From positions 124,001 through 188,000 of the forward strand of contig CALFMP010000037.1 in NCBI GenBank assembly GCA_937879965.1: a stretch of DNA of 64,000 nt, read 5' to 3'. The position numbers and the translations under genes are program-made. Below are positions 16,250 to 24,585 of this stretch, in pieces. The stretch is from QKMZ01 sp012965515. Lineage in GTDB: Bacteria > Cyanobacteriota > Vampirovibrionia > Obscuribacterales > Obscuribacteraceae. The notes below the pieces were generated by a model. It was not told where the DNA came from. It saw only the letters and a list, made by a program, of their open reading frames with translations, and did no database searches. How positions within the stretch are numbered: position 1 is the stretch's first letter; the number at the start of each line of letters is the position of its first letter.

Positions 16250-17491
16250 CTAACCTTTGACGCAGATAACCTGCTTCAGTGTGTGGACAACATCCACCAG
16301 GTCTTTCTGAGCTTCCATCACGGCGTCGATTGACTTGTATGCCATCGGTGTTTCGTCGATAACATCAACATCTTTTCGGCACTCGACTCCCGCTGTAGCT
16401 CGCTCGTGATCGGCGACAGAGAATTTCTTCTTCGCTTCACCTCGAGACATTGCTCGACCTGCTCCATGTGAGCAACTATTGAAGCTTTCCGGATTTCCCT
16501 TACCTCGCACGATGTAAGACCTTGTGCCCATGGAACCTGGAATGATTCCCAGATCGCCTTCCTGCGCACGCACCGCACCCTTTCGTGTCACATAGATGTT
16601 TTCACCGTAGTGATGCTCAAGCGCAGCGTAGTTGTGGTGGCAGTTAACGACTTCTGAAGTGATTTCGAAGTCGGGCAATTTGCACTTGCGAAGTGCCGCA
16701 ATCACAGAGTTCAGCATGACGTCTCTATTTGTCTGCGCAAATTTCTGCGCCCACATCAACGCCTTCCAATACTCGTTGAAATTGTCGGTACCCTCCGGCA
16801 AGTAGGCAAGATCCTGATCCGGCACATCAATGCACCATTTCTGCATATCCTTCTTCGCAAGTTCGATGAAGTATTTGCCGATTGAATTTCCGATTCCTCT
16901 GGAGCCAGAGTGAAGCATGATCCAAACAGCATCATCCTCGTCCACACAGATCTCAATGAAGTGGTTTCCTGTGCCAAGCGAGCCAAGATGCGTGATAGTG
17001 TTGCTTCGCGCAAGCTTGGGATGCTTATCCACAATCTTCTTGTGGCCTTCTGCAAGACCAGCCCATGCATCTTCCACCGCTTTGGGCGCGTTCTTCCAGG
17101 CACCTCTATCATTTGGTCCACCGTTGTCGGTACGACCGTGCGGCACGGCGGCTTCGATTGCGTGTCTGATTGAAGCTAGATCATCGGGCAAGTCGGATGC
17201 ACGCAAGCTTGTTCGTGCAGCGACCATACCACAACCAATGTCGACTCCGACGCCAGCCGGAATAATCGCCTTTTTCGTAGGTATGACACTGCCAACGGTG
17301 GCGCCCATACCCCAGTGACAGTCGGGCATGGCTGCTACCCACCGAAAAACAAACGGCATCTTGGTGATATTGCTCAACTGTTTGCGAGCCTCTTCCTCGA
17401 GCTGCACGCCACGGGTCCACATCTTGACTGGGACCGCTCCTTCAGTTCGCATGATGTCGTATGTTTTATCCTTTGGTGTAAAAATCTCCAT
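16250..17491 (-). CDS. rtcB: RtcB family RNA ligase
   Basis: 413 residues with AGAGGA ahead of the ATG. RtcB hallmarks are present: MPDCHWGMGATVGSVIP (metal-binding Asp, Cys and His), GVGVDIGCGM, LGTGNHFIE, HSGSRGIGN and SCSHGAGRAMSR, whose His is the guanylylation site. The length matches bacterial RtcB proteins of about 400 residues. RtcB seals 2',3'-cyclic phosphate or 3'-phosphate RNA ends to 5'-OH ends using GTP and Mn2+, and serves in RNA repair. The gene follows tRNA-Ser(GCT) on the same strand, separated by only 54 bases, so it may share transcription with it. No archease or RtcA gene is nearby. Confidence 0.93.
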   Translation of the reverse strand: MEIFTPKDKTYDIMRTEGAVPVKMWTRGVQLEEEARKQLSNITKMPFVFRWVAAMPDCHWGMGATVGSVIPTKKAIIPAGVGVDIGCGMVAARTSLRASDLPDDLASIRHAIEAAVPHGRTDNGGPNDRGAWKNAPKAVEDAWAGLAEGHKKIVDKHPKLARSNTITHLGSLGTGNHFIEICVDEDDAVWIMLHSGSRGIGNSIGKYFIELAKKDMQKWCIDVPDQDLAYLPEGTDNFNEYWKALMWAQKFAQTNRDVMLNSVIAALRKCKLPDFEITSEVVNCHHNYAALEHHYGENIYVTRKGAVRAQEGDLGIIPGSMGTRSYIVRGKGNPESFNSCSHGAGRAMSRGEAKKKFSVADHERATAGVECRKDVDVIDETPMAYKSIDAVMEAQKDLVDVVHTLKQVICVKG

Positions 17492-17545
17492 GTCCGTGTC
17501 CTCTATTTGTTCTTATTTCACTGGTTGTATTCCTTAATTGTTCCT

Positions 17546-17631
17546 CGGAGAGAGTGGGATTCGAACCCACGGATGGTTTGACCATCTACGTCTTAGCAGA
17601 ACGTCGCTTTAGGCCTCTCAGCCATCTCTCC
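17546..17631 (-). tRNA. tRNA-Ser(GCT)
   Basis: On the minus strand the cloverleaf starts GGAGAGATGGCTGAG and ends GGTTCGAATCCCACTCTCTCC plus discriminator G. The acceptor stem GGAGAGA pairs TCTCTCC. The anticodon stem ACGTT/GACGT encloses the loop CTGCTAA with anticodon GCT, which reads AGC and AGU. A long variable arm (GTAGATGGTCAAACCATC) identifies it as class II serine. CCA is not encoded. Confidence 0.96.
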
Positions 17632-17651
17632 AAATTTGCATATATAGATAA

Positions 17652-17681
17652 ACCAAAAGCCCTTTCGTTTCTGAAAGGGCT
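17652..17681 (-). terminator. Intrinsic terminator upstream of tRNA-Ser
   Basis: On the minus strand AGCCCTTTC pairs perfectly with GAAAGGGCT around a six-base loop and is followed by TTTTGGTTT. On the plus strand there is no T-run, so the orientation is clear. It ends whatever starts at the promoter near 17802-17829, or attenuates reading into the tRNA. Confidence 0.7.
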
Positions 17682-17796
17682 CGCTGAATGACTACAGATG
17701 CTTTTGATCAGTTATTTACGCCTGCGTCACTCCGAGCCCCGTCCTACGGTGCCGTTCATCTTTTGTTCGCGACTAGGTGTAAATAATATGTCCATA
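17652..17796 (-). ncRNA. Candidate small RNA or leader upstream of tRNA-Ser/rtcB
   Basis: A strong minus-strand promoter (17802-17829) and an intrinsic terminator (17652-17681) bracket about 145 bases with no open frame. ATTTAC and GTAAAT near the two ends of the first half can pair, and CCGT/ACGG form a short hairpin inside. I see no SRP, 6S, T-box or tmRNA signature. The long stem pairs slightly better as plus-strand RNA (one G-U against one A-C), so the strand is not fully certain. Confidence 0.45.
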
Positions 17797-17801
17797 CATC
17801 C

Positions 17802-17829
17802 ATTATCCTGTTTAGACAGACATTGTCAA
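17802..17829 (-). promoter_or_regulatory. Sigma70-type promoter, minus strand
   Basis: TTGACA (17824-17829) is a perfect -35 box. GATAAT (17802-17807) is a 5/6 match to the -10 box, with a 16-base spacer. It would drive the candidate small RNA and possibly tRNA-Ser and rtcB by readthrough. Confidence 0.65.
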
Positions 17830-17855
17830 GCCACGACACCAGGTAAAATTCCCAT

Positions 17856-18428
17856 ATGTCTATAGTTCAAACCGGTCATCCAGCACTGCGCGCGGAAGCG
17901 CGTGAATTAACGCGCGACGAAATCAAATCAGCCGAGATTCAAGAATTGATAGAAATCATGCGTGAGGTAATGCGTGCCGCGCCTGGTGTCGGTCTCGCGG
18001 CACCTCAAATTGGCGAATCGATAAAACTCACAGTGATTGAAGACGAAGCCGGCGAGAAAACGAAAATGAGCGAGGAAGAACTCAACCTGCGCGAAAGATA
18101 TCCGGTGCCTTTTCACGTCCTTATCAATCCAATCCTCACACCAATCGGTGATGAGAAAGTCGATTTCTTTGAAGGCTGCCTAAGTGTTGCAGGTTTCGCA
18201 GCCAATGTAGCGAGATTCAGATCGGTGAATGTAAAAGCGCTCAACGAGAAAGGCGAAGAAGTTTCCATCAACGCAAAAGGATGGTATGCGCGAATTTTGC
18301 AGCACGAGATCGATCATCTTAATGGCATACTCTACATAGATCGGATGTATTCAACCACCTTCACCACCGTGGAGAATAAAGCGCGTTACTGGGATTCACT
18401 CGACCAGGCGAAACCAAAGTCGCAATAA
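17856..18428 (+). CDS. def: Peptide deformylase
   Basis: 190 residues. All three motifs are present: GVGLAAPQIG (motif I, about residue 46), EGCLSV with the metal-ligand Cys (motif II, about residue 107), and QHEIDHLNG with the HExxH metal site (motif III, about residue 150). It removes the formyl group from the initiator methionine of nascent proteins. An unusual acidic stretch (DEAGEKTKMSEEELNLRERY) lies between motifs I and II and lengthens the protein slightly; similar inserts occur in type I/III-like enzymes. The acetyltransferase gene begins two bases after the stop, so the two are one operon. Confidence 0.93.
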   Translation: MSIVQTGHPALRAEARELTRDEIKSAEIQELIEIMREVMRAAPGVGLAAPQIGESIKLTVIEDEAGEKTKMSEEELNLRERYPVPFHVLINPILTPIGDEKVDFFEGCLSVAGFAANVARFRSVNVKALNEKGEEVSINAKGWYARILQHEIDHLNGILYIDRMYSTTFTTVENKARYWDSLDQAKPKSQ

Positions 18429-18430
18429 CG

Positions 18431-18991
18431 ATGCCAGTCAAATTAGTCAGACCTTGCAAAGCAATTCTGCCATCTTATTTAGAGGCGATCGACGAGGGCA
18501 GTTTCTGCAACATGGCTCTCGGCGCTTTCGGAGACGAGTCAGCAGAAGAGATTTCAAAAGATCCAGACGAATACATCAGAAGAATTAGTGATGAGTCACC
18601 ACGAAAAGTCGCGATGCCAGACGGATCAGAATTTACTGTAGCGGAACATTCGCTTTTGTGGCTGGTTGACGGCGAACGCTATCTTGGTTCTGTTTCACTC
18701 AGGTTTTCTGGAGACAAGGAAGTCATCGAAGAATTCGGCGGCCACATCGGGGTAGCAATTCGCCCGGCGCTCTTGAATAAGGGCTATGGGGTTAAAGCTG
18801 CATCCCTGGCATGGCAACTTGCAGGCGCATACTTCAAAGAACGCGGAATCAATTCGATCTACGTTTCCTGCAATCCTACAAACACTGCATCACGTCGACT
18901 TATCGAACACAATGGCGGAAAACTCGTGAAAGAAAAGCCCGATGCATTTGGAACAGGGCCAAGCCTGATCTTCGCTATTGATCTGAAGTAA
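18431..18991 (+). CDS. GNAT family N-acetyltransferase
   Basis: 186 residues. The acetyl-CoA-binding motif A appears as GVAIRPALLNKGYGVKAASLAW at about residues 110-131 (shortened R-x-x-G-x-G/A pattern), and motif B follows with YVSCNPTNTASRRLIEHNGG, the SxNxxSxxLxxKxGF-type signature of RimJ/RimL and related enzymes. It transfers acetyl to an amine or protein N-terminus. It is coupled to def with a two-base gap; both could act on new proteins or the pairing may be incidental. Confidence 0.85.
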   Translation: MPVKLVRPCKAILPSYLEAIDEGSFCNMALGAFGDESAEEISKDPDEYIRRISDESPRKVAMPDGSEFTVAEHSLLWLVDGERYLGSVSLRFSGDKEVIEEFGGHIGVAIRPALLNKGYGVKAASLAWQLAGAYFKERGINSIYVSCNPTNTASRRLIEHNGGKLVKEKPDAFGTGPSLIFAIDLK

Positions 18992-18993
18992 AA

Positions 18994-19920
18994 CTATGGT
19001 CCGTAGAAATCTACGAATACATCAGTACTCTTCACGAGCATCGGCAAGCGCTGCGTGATTCGCAACTTACTCAGCGCCTTGAGTGCACTCTTCTTGTACT
19101 CGTTTCGCATTGAAAACACTGAAGGCGGACAATCCTTAACAACAGTTGTCACACTCATGTTTGAGATCGCCAGATTTTCATCAATGGTGAATCTCGCTTT
19201 GGCATATAACTCAGAAGGGATAAGTGTAGGTGACTTCCAAATTCTCCAAAGCGCCTCGCGCAACGGCACCACAAATTGTGCCACTTCTTCAGGCGCCGGA
19301 CGTTCATTCAAAAGCTCTTCGCTAAATTTCACTATCACCCGCGTCTCGCTTTTGAATCCATCAGGCTCAAGTCCATTCAAACAATCACGCAGTTTCTCCA
19401 TGGCGTCTTTGTCCATATTGACTTGATGCATGATTCTGTACAAAGCTGGAATAGCGTCTTCTCCACCAATGTCGGAAATTCTGAACATTGCCTGATAGAA
19501 AGCAGCTTCAATGATTTTGTCGTAGTGATACAGACGTCGAACAAGCGGATTATCTTCTCGATTCATCCAAGCCCAAATTGCCAATGTCGCCAATGCGTGA
19601 GGGTAAGTTTCCTTCTCGAGCAGATTCTTTATTTGTTGTCTGATGCGATCTTCCTTCTTCTCCGTCCAGTCTATATTGTTCTCTTTAGCGAATGCTAAAA
19701 ATTGCGCCTCGAGCGCTCGCAGATGTTTGTCACCATAAACTGCAACGAATTTCGCTTTGGGTGTAACCGGCACTGGCAAATCATAAGTGCGATCTTCATC
19801 TCTCACAGCGAAAGCGGGAGGAGTGATAGTTGATGACGAAACAATCGCCAGCAGAAGGGAAGCAGCCAGAGCCCGACGTCGCCTGCCACTCACATTTCCG
19901 AATGAGCCAAAAACTTTCAA
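18994..19920 (-). CDS. Secreted hypothetical protein
   Basis: 308 residues. The N-terminus RRRRALAASLLLAIVSSSTI followed by PPAFA is a clear Sec signal peptide. The mature protein is helical, with HEAT/TPR-like helices (ALATLAIWAWMNREDNPLVR, AIPALYRIMHQVNMDKDAME), and ends in a basic strand-rich region with KSTDVFVDFYGP. No catalytic motif is seen. It is convergent with the acetyltransferase, three bases apart. Confidence 0.7.
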   Translation of the reverse strand: MKVFGSFGNVSGRRRRALAASLLLAIVSSSTITPPAFAVRDEDRTYDLPVPVTPKAKFVAVYGDKHLRALEAQFLAFAKENNIDWTEKKEDRIRQQIKNLLEKETYPHALATLAIWAWMNREDNPLVRRLYHYDKIIEAAFYQAMFRISDIGGEDAIPALYRIMHQVNMDKDAMEKLRDCLNGLEPDGFKSETRVIVKFSEELLNERPAPEEVAQFVVPLREALWRIWKSPTLIPSELYAKARFTIDENLAISNMSVTTVVKDCPPSVFSMRNEYKKSALKALSKLRITQRLPMLVKSTDVFVDFYGP

Positions 19921-19988
19921 GACCTAGATTCCACAACTACACACGCATTCATTTTACTAGGTTTACTCTCACCAGACCAAGTCCCGCC

Positions 19989-20018
19989 TTGACATGAACG
20001 CAAAGTCCATTATATATT
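19989..20018 (+). promoter_or_regulatory. Sigma70-type promoter upstream of rsgA leader
   Basis: TTGACA (19989-19994) with TATATT (20013-20018, 18-base spacer) or TATATA (20011-20016, 16-base spacer). It lies upstream of a short leader frame and rsgA. Confidence 0.55.
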
Positions 20019-20060
20019 GGCATTCTAGATATCAATCGCGAACCGCGAAGGAGGCGCTAC

Positions 20061-20141
20061 ATGGAGAATGTCATTGCTACACAAGGATACGATGCTGTCT
20101 TCCGTTGCGCCTTTGTTATAGATCGCGCTGGAAATCGCTAA
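20061..20141 (+). CDS. Putative 26-aa leader peptide or microprotein
   Basis: ATG at 20061 is preceded by AAGGAGG, a near-perfect ribosome-binding site, about 8 bases upstream. The frame runs MENVIATQGYDAVFRCAFVI to a TAA at 20141. A promoter precedes it and rsgA starts 88 bases after it. Size and position fit a leader peptide or a small independent protein; only the start signals support it. Confidence 0.4.
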   Translation: MENVIATQGYDAVFRCAFVIDRAGNR

Positions 20142-20228
20142 TCTGCAATTTTGCGCATTGTGAATTGACTCTCGTATCCATTATTTGCCCTAAGTGAAAC
20201 GCACAGCAAATAACAAAGGATAAATTCA

Positions 20229-21242
20229 ATGCTGCAACAAAATATTGCGGCTCTCGTTGAGCCGCCGTTTGAATGCGGGCGAATTGTCTCGCAAGATCGT
20301 GGTTCGTATGTAGTCGCAACGAACCACGGGGAAATTCGCGCCGAAGTTACAGGCGCATTTCGATACACAACTGACGTCGCCACTGACTTTCCGATCGTTG
20401 GCGATTATGTGGCGGTGCTATTAAATCCGAATACTGATATTGCGATGATCCATCGGTTGCTACCGCGCAAAAATCTCTTCGCGCGGCGCGGAATCTATGG
20501 AAGTGTAGAACTGCAACCCATCGCTGCAAATCTCGACACGGTGTTCATAACGGTAGCGGTCAACAGAGATTTCAATGTTCGCAGGTTGGAACGCTACATG
20601 GTAGCTGCGGCCGGATTTGATGTGCCATGCGCAATTGCCCTGACAAAGATCGATCTGGTAGAAGGAGCAGATACTTATATCAACGCGGCAAGAGCTGTTG
20701 CTGGAGAAAATCCCGTAGTGGCGCTCTCTGCGGTAGATGGAAAGGGAATGGAAGAACTTCTTCCATTTCTCGGACCAGATAAAACAATCGCATTTGTGGG
20801 CTCCAGCGGTGTCGGGAAATCAACGTTGATCAACACACTACTGCAAGAGGAAAGGCTCACCGTGAGCGCAATTAGCTCGCAACTTCAAAAAGGTCGTCAC
20901 ACCACTACGCGGAGGTTGCTCATTCAACTAGCAGATGGAACATCAATAATCGATACGCCAGGGATGAGGGAATTTGCCCTGGCTGATGCCGAAAATGGTG
21001 TCAACTCTGTATTTAGCGAAGTGATGAAACTATCTCAAGAGTGCCGATTCCGCGATTGCAAACACCAGAGCGAACCAGGCTGCGCGGTGCGTGAAGGAGT
21101 GGATGTAGAAACTTATTCCAGCTGGAACAAGTTGGAAAGGGAAGCCGCATATGAGACTCGAAAAACCGACCGCTTCGCAGCGGAAGCTGAAAAGTCAAAA
21201 TGGAAAGCCATTCATAAAGCAAATCGACAGAGAAGGAGGTAA
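20229..21242 (+). CDS. rsgA: Ribosome small-subunit-dependent GTPase A
   Basis: 337 residues with AAAGGA ahead of the ATG. The order is an N-terminal OB-fold, then the circularly permuted GTPase: TKIDLV (G4, about residue 140), SAVDGKGMEEL (G5), GSSGVGKSTL (G1/Walker A, about residue 195) and DTPGMREF (G3, about 240). A C-terminal zinc region has CRFRDCKHQSEPGCAV. RsgA hydrolyses GTP on the 30S subunit and releases RbfA late in assembly. It has its own promoter and a short leader frame upstream, and is convergent with the SDR gene. Confidence 0.95.
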   Translation: MLQQNIAALVEPPFECGRIVSQDRGSYVVATNHGEIRAEVTGAFRYTTDVATDFPIVGDYVAVLLNPNTDIAMIHRLLPRKNLFARRGIYGSVELQPIAANLDTVFITVAVNRDFNVRRLERYMVAAAGFDVPCAIALTKIDLVEGADTYINAARAVAGENPVVALSAVDGKGMEELLPFLGPDKTIAFVGSSGVGKSTLINTLLQEERLTVSAISSQLQKGRHTTTRRLLIQLADGTSIIDTPGMREFALADAENGVNSVFSEVMKLSQECRFRDCKHQSEPGCAVREGVDVETYSSWNKLEREAAYETRKTDRFAAEAEKSKWKAIHKANRQRRR

Positions 21243-21254
21243 GGAAGGAGCGGT

Positions 21255-22043
21255 CTAGCGAGCGGCAAGCAATTCCTGCGCGTTGAAATACTGCGCCGTT
21301 GTGCCACCATCAACTACCAAAACTTGACCGGTGATGAATGACGCAAGAGGCATTGCGAGGAATGCTACAGCAGCGGAAACCTCCTCGGGCTTTCCAATGC
21401 GCTTCAGCATAGCCACATTTTCAACGGCGACGCGAAACTCCGGACTCTTAAGAATACCCTCGGTGAGAGGTGTTTCGATATAGCCGGGAGCAATTGCATT
21501 GACGCGAATTTTCTCAGGCGCCCATTCTTGTGCTAACGCACGAGTCGCTTGGTTGAGCGCTGCTTTAGTCACACCATACATGAGACCAGAACCGACGGTT
21601 CCAATTCCGGCGATCGAGGTTATGAAAACAACATTCGCATCACTGCCTTTCAGAAGCCAGGGATGCGCATCTCGACACATCGCCAGTGCGGAGTTCAAGT
21701 TGGTATCAAGCAGAAGGTTCAACTCATCGCTCGAAACCTGCATGAACTTCTTGCGAATGTTTGTGCCTACGTTGTTTACCAAAATGTCGAGCCGTCCAAT
21801 TTGCTCAACCACCTTGAAAATTTCGGCGCGCCCGTCTTCGGTTGTCACATCAGCGGCAACCAAATGAATTCTATCTGCATACCGATTTCCGCTTGAGGCT
21901 TTCTCAAGTTCCTCCAGACCGCGCGCAACCATAATCACTTCTGCGCCCAGTTCTAAAAACTCCAGTGCGCAGGCTCGCCCGATTCCTTTGGAAGCGCCGG
22001 TAATCAGGGCAACTTTGCTATCAAGTGTCCAGCGTTGTGTCAT
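21255..22043 (-). CDS. SDR family oxidoreductase
   Basis: 262 residues with CGGAGG ahead of the ATG. The Rossmann motif is GASKGIGRA (residues 16-24), the structural NNVG follows at about 91-94, the catalytic Ser is in FITSIAG and the YGVTK motif supplies the catalytic Tyr and Lys at about residues 155-159. The C-terminus has FITGQVLVVDGGTTAQYF, typical of classical SDRs. It uses NAD(P)H to reduce or oxidise a carbonyl or hydroxyl group. It resembles tropinone-reductase-like and FabG-like enzymes; the substrate is unknown. Confidence 0.9.
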   Translation of the reverse strand: MTQRWTLDSKVALITGASKGIGRACALEFLELGAEVIMVARGLEELEKASSGNRYADRIHLVAADVTTEDGRAEIFKVVEQIGRLDILVNNVGTNIRKKFMQVSSDELNLLLDTNLNSALAMCRDAHPWLLKGSDANVVFITSIAGIGTVGSGLMYGVTKAALNQATRALAQEWAPEKIRVNAIAPGYIETPLTEGILKSPEFRVAVENVAMLKRIGKPEEVSAAVAFLAMPLASFITGQVLVVDGGTTAQYFNAQELLAAR

Positions 22044-22102
22044 TGCGAAACCTCCGGCTCTTGGGGAGCACTAGTATACGCAATTATGAGCGTGGAAAGA
22101 TT

Positions 22103-22336
22103 CTATGAACCTCGAAACATGCACTTTGCTTGCTCCCGACAAGCAAAAGAATCACCATAAATGCCCCTATTCTCGAGATGACTGGTCAACGCTGAAAGCA
22201 CGGCGTAGACTTCAGGACTATTTTTCCCGTAAGACTGCTCCGCTGAGTTATAAGCCCGCTGGTAAAGAATTTGCTTTTGCTCGGGTGCTGCATGCTGTGC
22301 GGCCGAGAGCAACATCTTGTACTTTTCAATTCTCAT
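22103..22336 (-). CDS. Small TPR-like protein, 77 aa
   Basis: AAGGAG lies seven bases ahead of the ATG. Two helices with a TPR-type pattern are visible (AYNSAEQSYGKNSPEVYAVL then LTSHLENRGIYGDSFACREQ). The YGKNSPEV segment resembles YGTESKEA in the gene at 23941, suggesting a shared repeat family. It is a small adaptor-like protein of unknown role. Confidence 0.65.
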   Translation of the reverse strand: MRIEKYKMLLSAAQHAAPEQKQILYQRAYNSAEQSYGKNSPEVYAVLSALTSHLENRGIYGDSFACREQAKCMFRGS

Positions 22337-22483
22337 AGCGGGTCTCCTTGTCTCACCAACAGATCCACAATCGCAGACAAGTGTGAGGAATCTGTGAAGA
22401 CCCTATCTGACGACGAAAGGGGATATTTTGTTTCGCGAGAATTCAGATTTAACGAGACTGACTGCGGAGCTTGCCCATTAAAC

Positions 22484-22981
22484 TCAGGACAAAGCGTCCA
22501 AAACCTCGACCAGTTCACCATCTATGCAAAAACACCCAACAAAGGTTAGTGGAGTTTCGCAAGCTGGGCGCCGGGGCTGAAAGGCGTTGTGCTCTCCAAG
22601 GTCCGATTCATATAAAACCACCAGCACCCTCGCCCCTGGGCTTGGATTGTCTTCTTCGATAATCTGCTTGGCGGCATCTCCAAAAACGGCGCCATACTTC
22701 AATTCTTTCATTTGCCTGAACAAGTCAGGTTCCGCCAAATCCCATTGCAAATGCCCAGATTCCCTGAAGTAATGGGGGCTCGTCCGCAGCGAATAGTCGC
22801 GCATAAATGGCGAAACATTGCTACCTTGGGCGTCAGAATTGGGCAAGCTTTCAGTGAAATAGGCTCTGGCAGCGGCGATGTGAGAAAATGTGCCGAGCCA
22901 TACATATATGTTGCCGGTCCAATCACAAGACGGCTCGGAAGAGTCAGGGTCAGCGGAATCCCAATCTGGTTGGTCGATCAT
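22484..22981 (-). CDS. Imm22-like protein
   Basis: 165 residues from the ATG at 22981. A TTG at 23017 is an alternative start and would overlap the nuclease gene. Neither has a good ribosome-binding site. The pattern NIYVWLGTFSHIAAARAYF, then SPFMRDYSLRTSPHYFRESG, resembles the Imm22 immunity-protein family, in which a WxGxF strand leads into such a region. The C-terminal half has VLVVLYESDLGE and a Cys-containing strand pair. If correct it would neutralise a toxin, but no toxin gene is adjacent, so the role is uncertain. Confidence 0.5.
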   Translation of the reverse strand: MIDQPDWDSADPDSSEPSCDWTGNIYVWLGTFSHIAAARAYFTESLPNSDAQGSNVSPFMRDYSLRTSPHYFRESGHLQWDLAEPDLFRQMKELKYGAVFGDAAKQIIEEDNPSPGARVLVVLYESDLGEHNAFQPRRPACETPLTFVGCFCIDGELVEVLDALS

Positions 22982-22998
22982 AAGAGAAGTTTGGCACA

Positions 22999-23451
22999 CT
23001 AATACTCGTTCTTCCAATCGGTCGCAATTCTAGCGCGCCTGTCATTGAGCTTTCTCCAATCCCACGGTGCAATCGCCTTGGAGGATTTCCAAAGTCCTAC
23101 CTTATGCTTGCGCGCGTCTTGCTCTAGTCTGCGAAGTTGATTATCCGTCGGTGCAAACGAACGAAACCACCATGCAGCGCCACGACCCACCATCGACTGA
23201 TTGACGGACCTTCTGCCGACATAAATCTTGCCGACTGTTCTGCCATAGCGATCCTTGCCACGCGATTCGATGCGCACTTTCTTTCTCCGCGTCAATTTCG
23301 CAAGCAGATCGCGAGACTCAATGCCATATGGTTGCGCTATCTCTGGTGCATCAATACCTTCCAATCGAATGGTGCGTCCATCGGAAAGTTTCAACGTGTC
23401 GCCATCATGCACGGAAACAACCAGTGCAAGACTGATGAGCAGTGCTTTCAT
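22999..23451 (-). CDS. Secreted thermonuclease-family protein (SNase-like)
   Basis: 150 residues with a short signal peptide (MKALLISLALVVSV). The staphylococcal-nuclease fold is clear: VHDGDTLKLSDGRTIRLEGI, then DAPEIAQPYG, then the catalytic R/E region GKDRYGRTVGKIYVGRRSVN, and WWFRSFAPTDNQLRRLEQDA with KVGLWK near the end. Members cleave DNA or RNA with Ca2+ as cofactor. The signal peptide suggests an exported nuclease for nutrient scavenging or DNA turnover. The coding end overlaps a possible longer start of the downstream Imm22-like gene. Confidence 0.88.
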   Translation of the reverse strand: MKALLISLALVVSVHDGDTLKLSDGRTIRLEGIDAPEIAQPYGIESRDLLAKLTRRKKVRIESRGKDRYGRTVGKIYVGRRSVNQSMVGRGAAWWFRSFAPTDNQLRRLEQDARKHKVGLWKSSKAIAPWDWRKLNDRRARIATDWKNEY

Positions 23452-23477
23452 GTTGCACTAACTTTCTAGGTGGATTA

Positions 23478-23813
23478 CTAATCCACAGAAGCAAATTGTT
23501 CTAGTTCACCAAGTGCATGCTTGAGACGTTTCTTCAGAACCTTTGCCGAAGCGTCTTTATGCTTGCTGTCACAGACCGCAATTTGTTCTTGCGAGAGTAT
23601 CGACACAAGTGCCACCAACTCGCGAAGAACCGAGTCGTGCTGTTCGATTTTTTGCAGGGACAAATCCTTCTTTCCAGAATTCGAAATTGCTTTCTTTAGT
23701 AATTCATTGATGGTACGGCTTCTTACGCTGGTAGGAAGAGACTCGTACCAGGTCTCGATCTCTGGGTCAGCGTAGAAAGTAATTGAGCGCTTGTCGGTAG
23801 AAATAGTACGCAC
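23478..23813 (-). CDS. Putative ribbon-helix-helix protein
   Basis: 111 residues from a GTG. The first 45 residues (RSITFYADPEIETWYESLP, then SRTINELLKKAI) fit a ribbon-helix-helix strand plus two helices, as in CopG/Arc-type DNA-binding proteins. The rest is a charged helical region with one Cys. A GGAGG directly abuts the GTG, which is unusually close, so the true start may differ by a few codons. No partner gene for a toxin-antitoxin pair is obvious next to it. Confidence 0.6.
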   Translation of the reverse strand: MRTISTDKRSITFYADPEIETWYESLPTSVRSRTINELLKKAISNSGKKDLSLQKIEQHDSVLRELVALVSILSQEQIAVCDSKHKDASAKVLKKRLKHALGELEQFASVD

Positions 23814-23940
23814 CTCCGCATTGACAAGTGCAAATACGTATCAACACCCTGTCAAGACCTATCTTTAATGTAGGGCTTTGAACTTTTTGTTCGCGGACTA
23901 CGTACTTGCTTATAAGACGGCACAAAGCGAGGCTATTGTC

Positions 23941-24585
23941 ATGAACAAAAGACTGAAAAATCTATTTCCGTTCCCTTTTAAAACACTCGGTGGCACAAGA
24001 GTGAAATTCGACGACCAAATGATGGGAAAACCAACCTGGCAAGTGCACTTTCAAAAAGCTGAAGACATTTATTACTCTAGACGCAGAAGACGAAGGATGT
24101 GCTACGTCCAGTTCGATGAGCACGCATCAAAAGCGCTTGCGATTTCTAGGGAGGAACAAGATCTCTCAGCAACAGCTAAGACTTTATCGCTTATCTCGCG
24201 GTTTCAATTTGAAATCAGTCATCCTGATTGCCTCCAAACTCTTCGTGAGTCTATCGTTGCAGCACAGGCGGCGTACGGAACAGAGAGCAAAGAAGCGGCC
24301 ATTCAAATGTCGGGACTCTGTTTAAAGCTGGAAGAGATGGGACGAATCCAGGAAGCTGACGAAATAGCGTGGCAGGCATTTCAGATGATTGAAAAAAACA
24401 CGTCTTGCAATGAAAAGATTTCACTCAATGACGCGGTGATCGAAGTTGCCCTAGCTGCTAAAGATTCAGAAACGGCTGTTGAGGCTGCGTACCGGGGTAT
24501 TCGATTGACGAAGATGCACGTCGATGTGAAAACTCCGGAGTATGAAAAAAGGCTTCAATACTATGAGTCGATAATTTCGCCGTAG
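23941..24585 (+). CDS. TPR-like hypothetical protein
   Basis: 214 residues from the ATG at 23941, which follows a GCGAGG box; the frame extends 21 codons further upstream without support. The first 55 residues are basic, with the run SRRRRRRMC. From about residue 60 there are four TPR-like helix pairs (ALAISREEQDLSATAKTLSL, SIVAAQAAYGTESKEAAIQM and two more). There is no signal peptide. It shares a repeat type with the 77-aa gene at 22103. Function unknown. Confidence 0.65.
   Translation: MNKRLKNLFPFPFKTLGGTRVKFDDQMMGKPTWQVHFQKAEDIYYSRRRRRRMCYVQFDEHASKALAISREEQDLSATAKTLSLISRFQFEISHPDCLQTLRESIVAAQAAYGTESKEAAIQMSGLCLKLEEMGRIQEADEIAWQAFQMIEKNTSCNEKISLNDAVIEVALAAKDSETAVEAAYRGIRLTKMHVDVKTPEYEKRLQYYESIISP

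Noticed and set aside
17652..17796. T-box or riboswitch leader for tRNA/rtcB
   Set aside because: No T-box core sequence or specifier loop, and rtcB is not a T-box target; no riboswitch consensus found.
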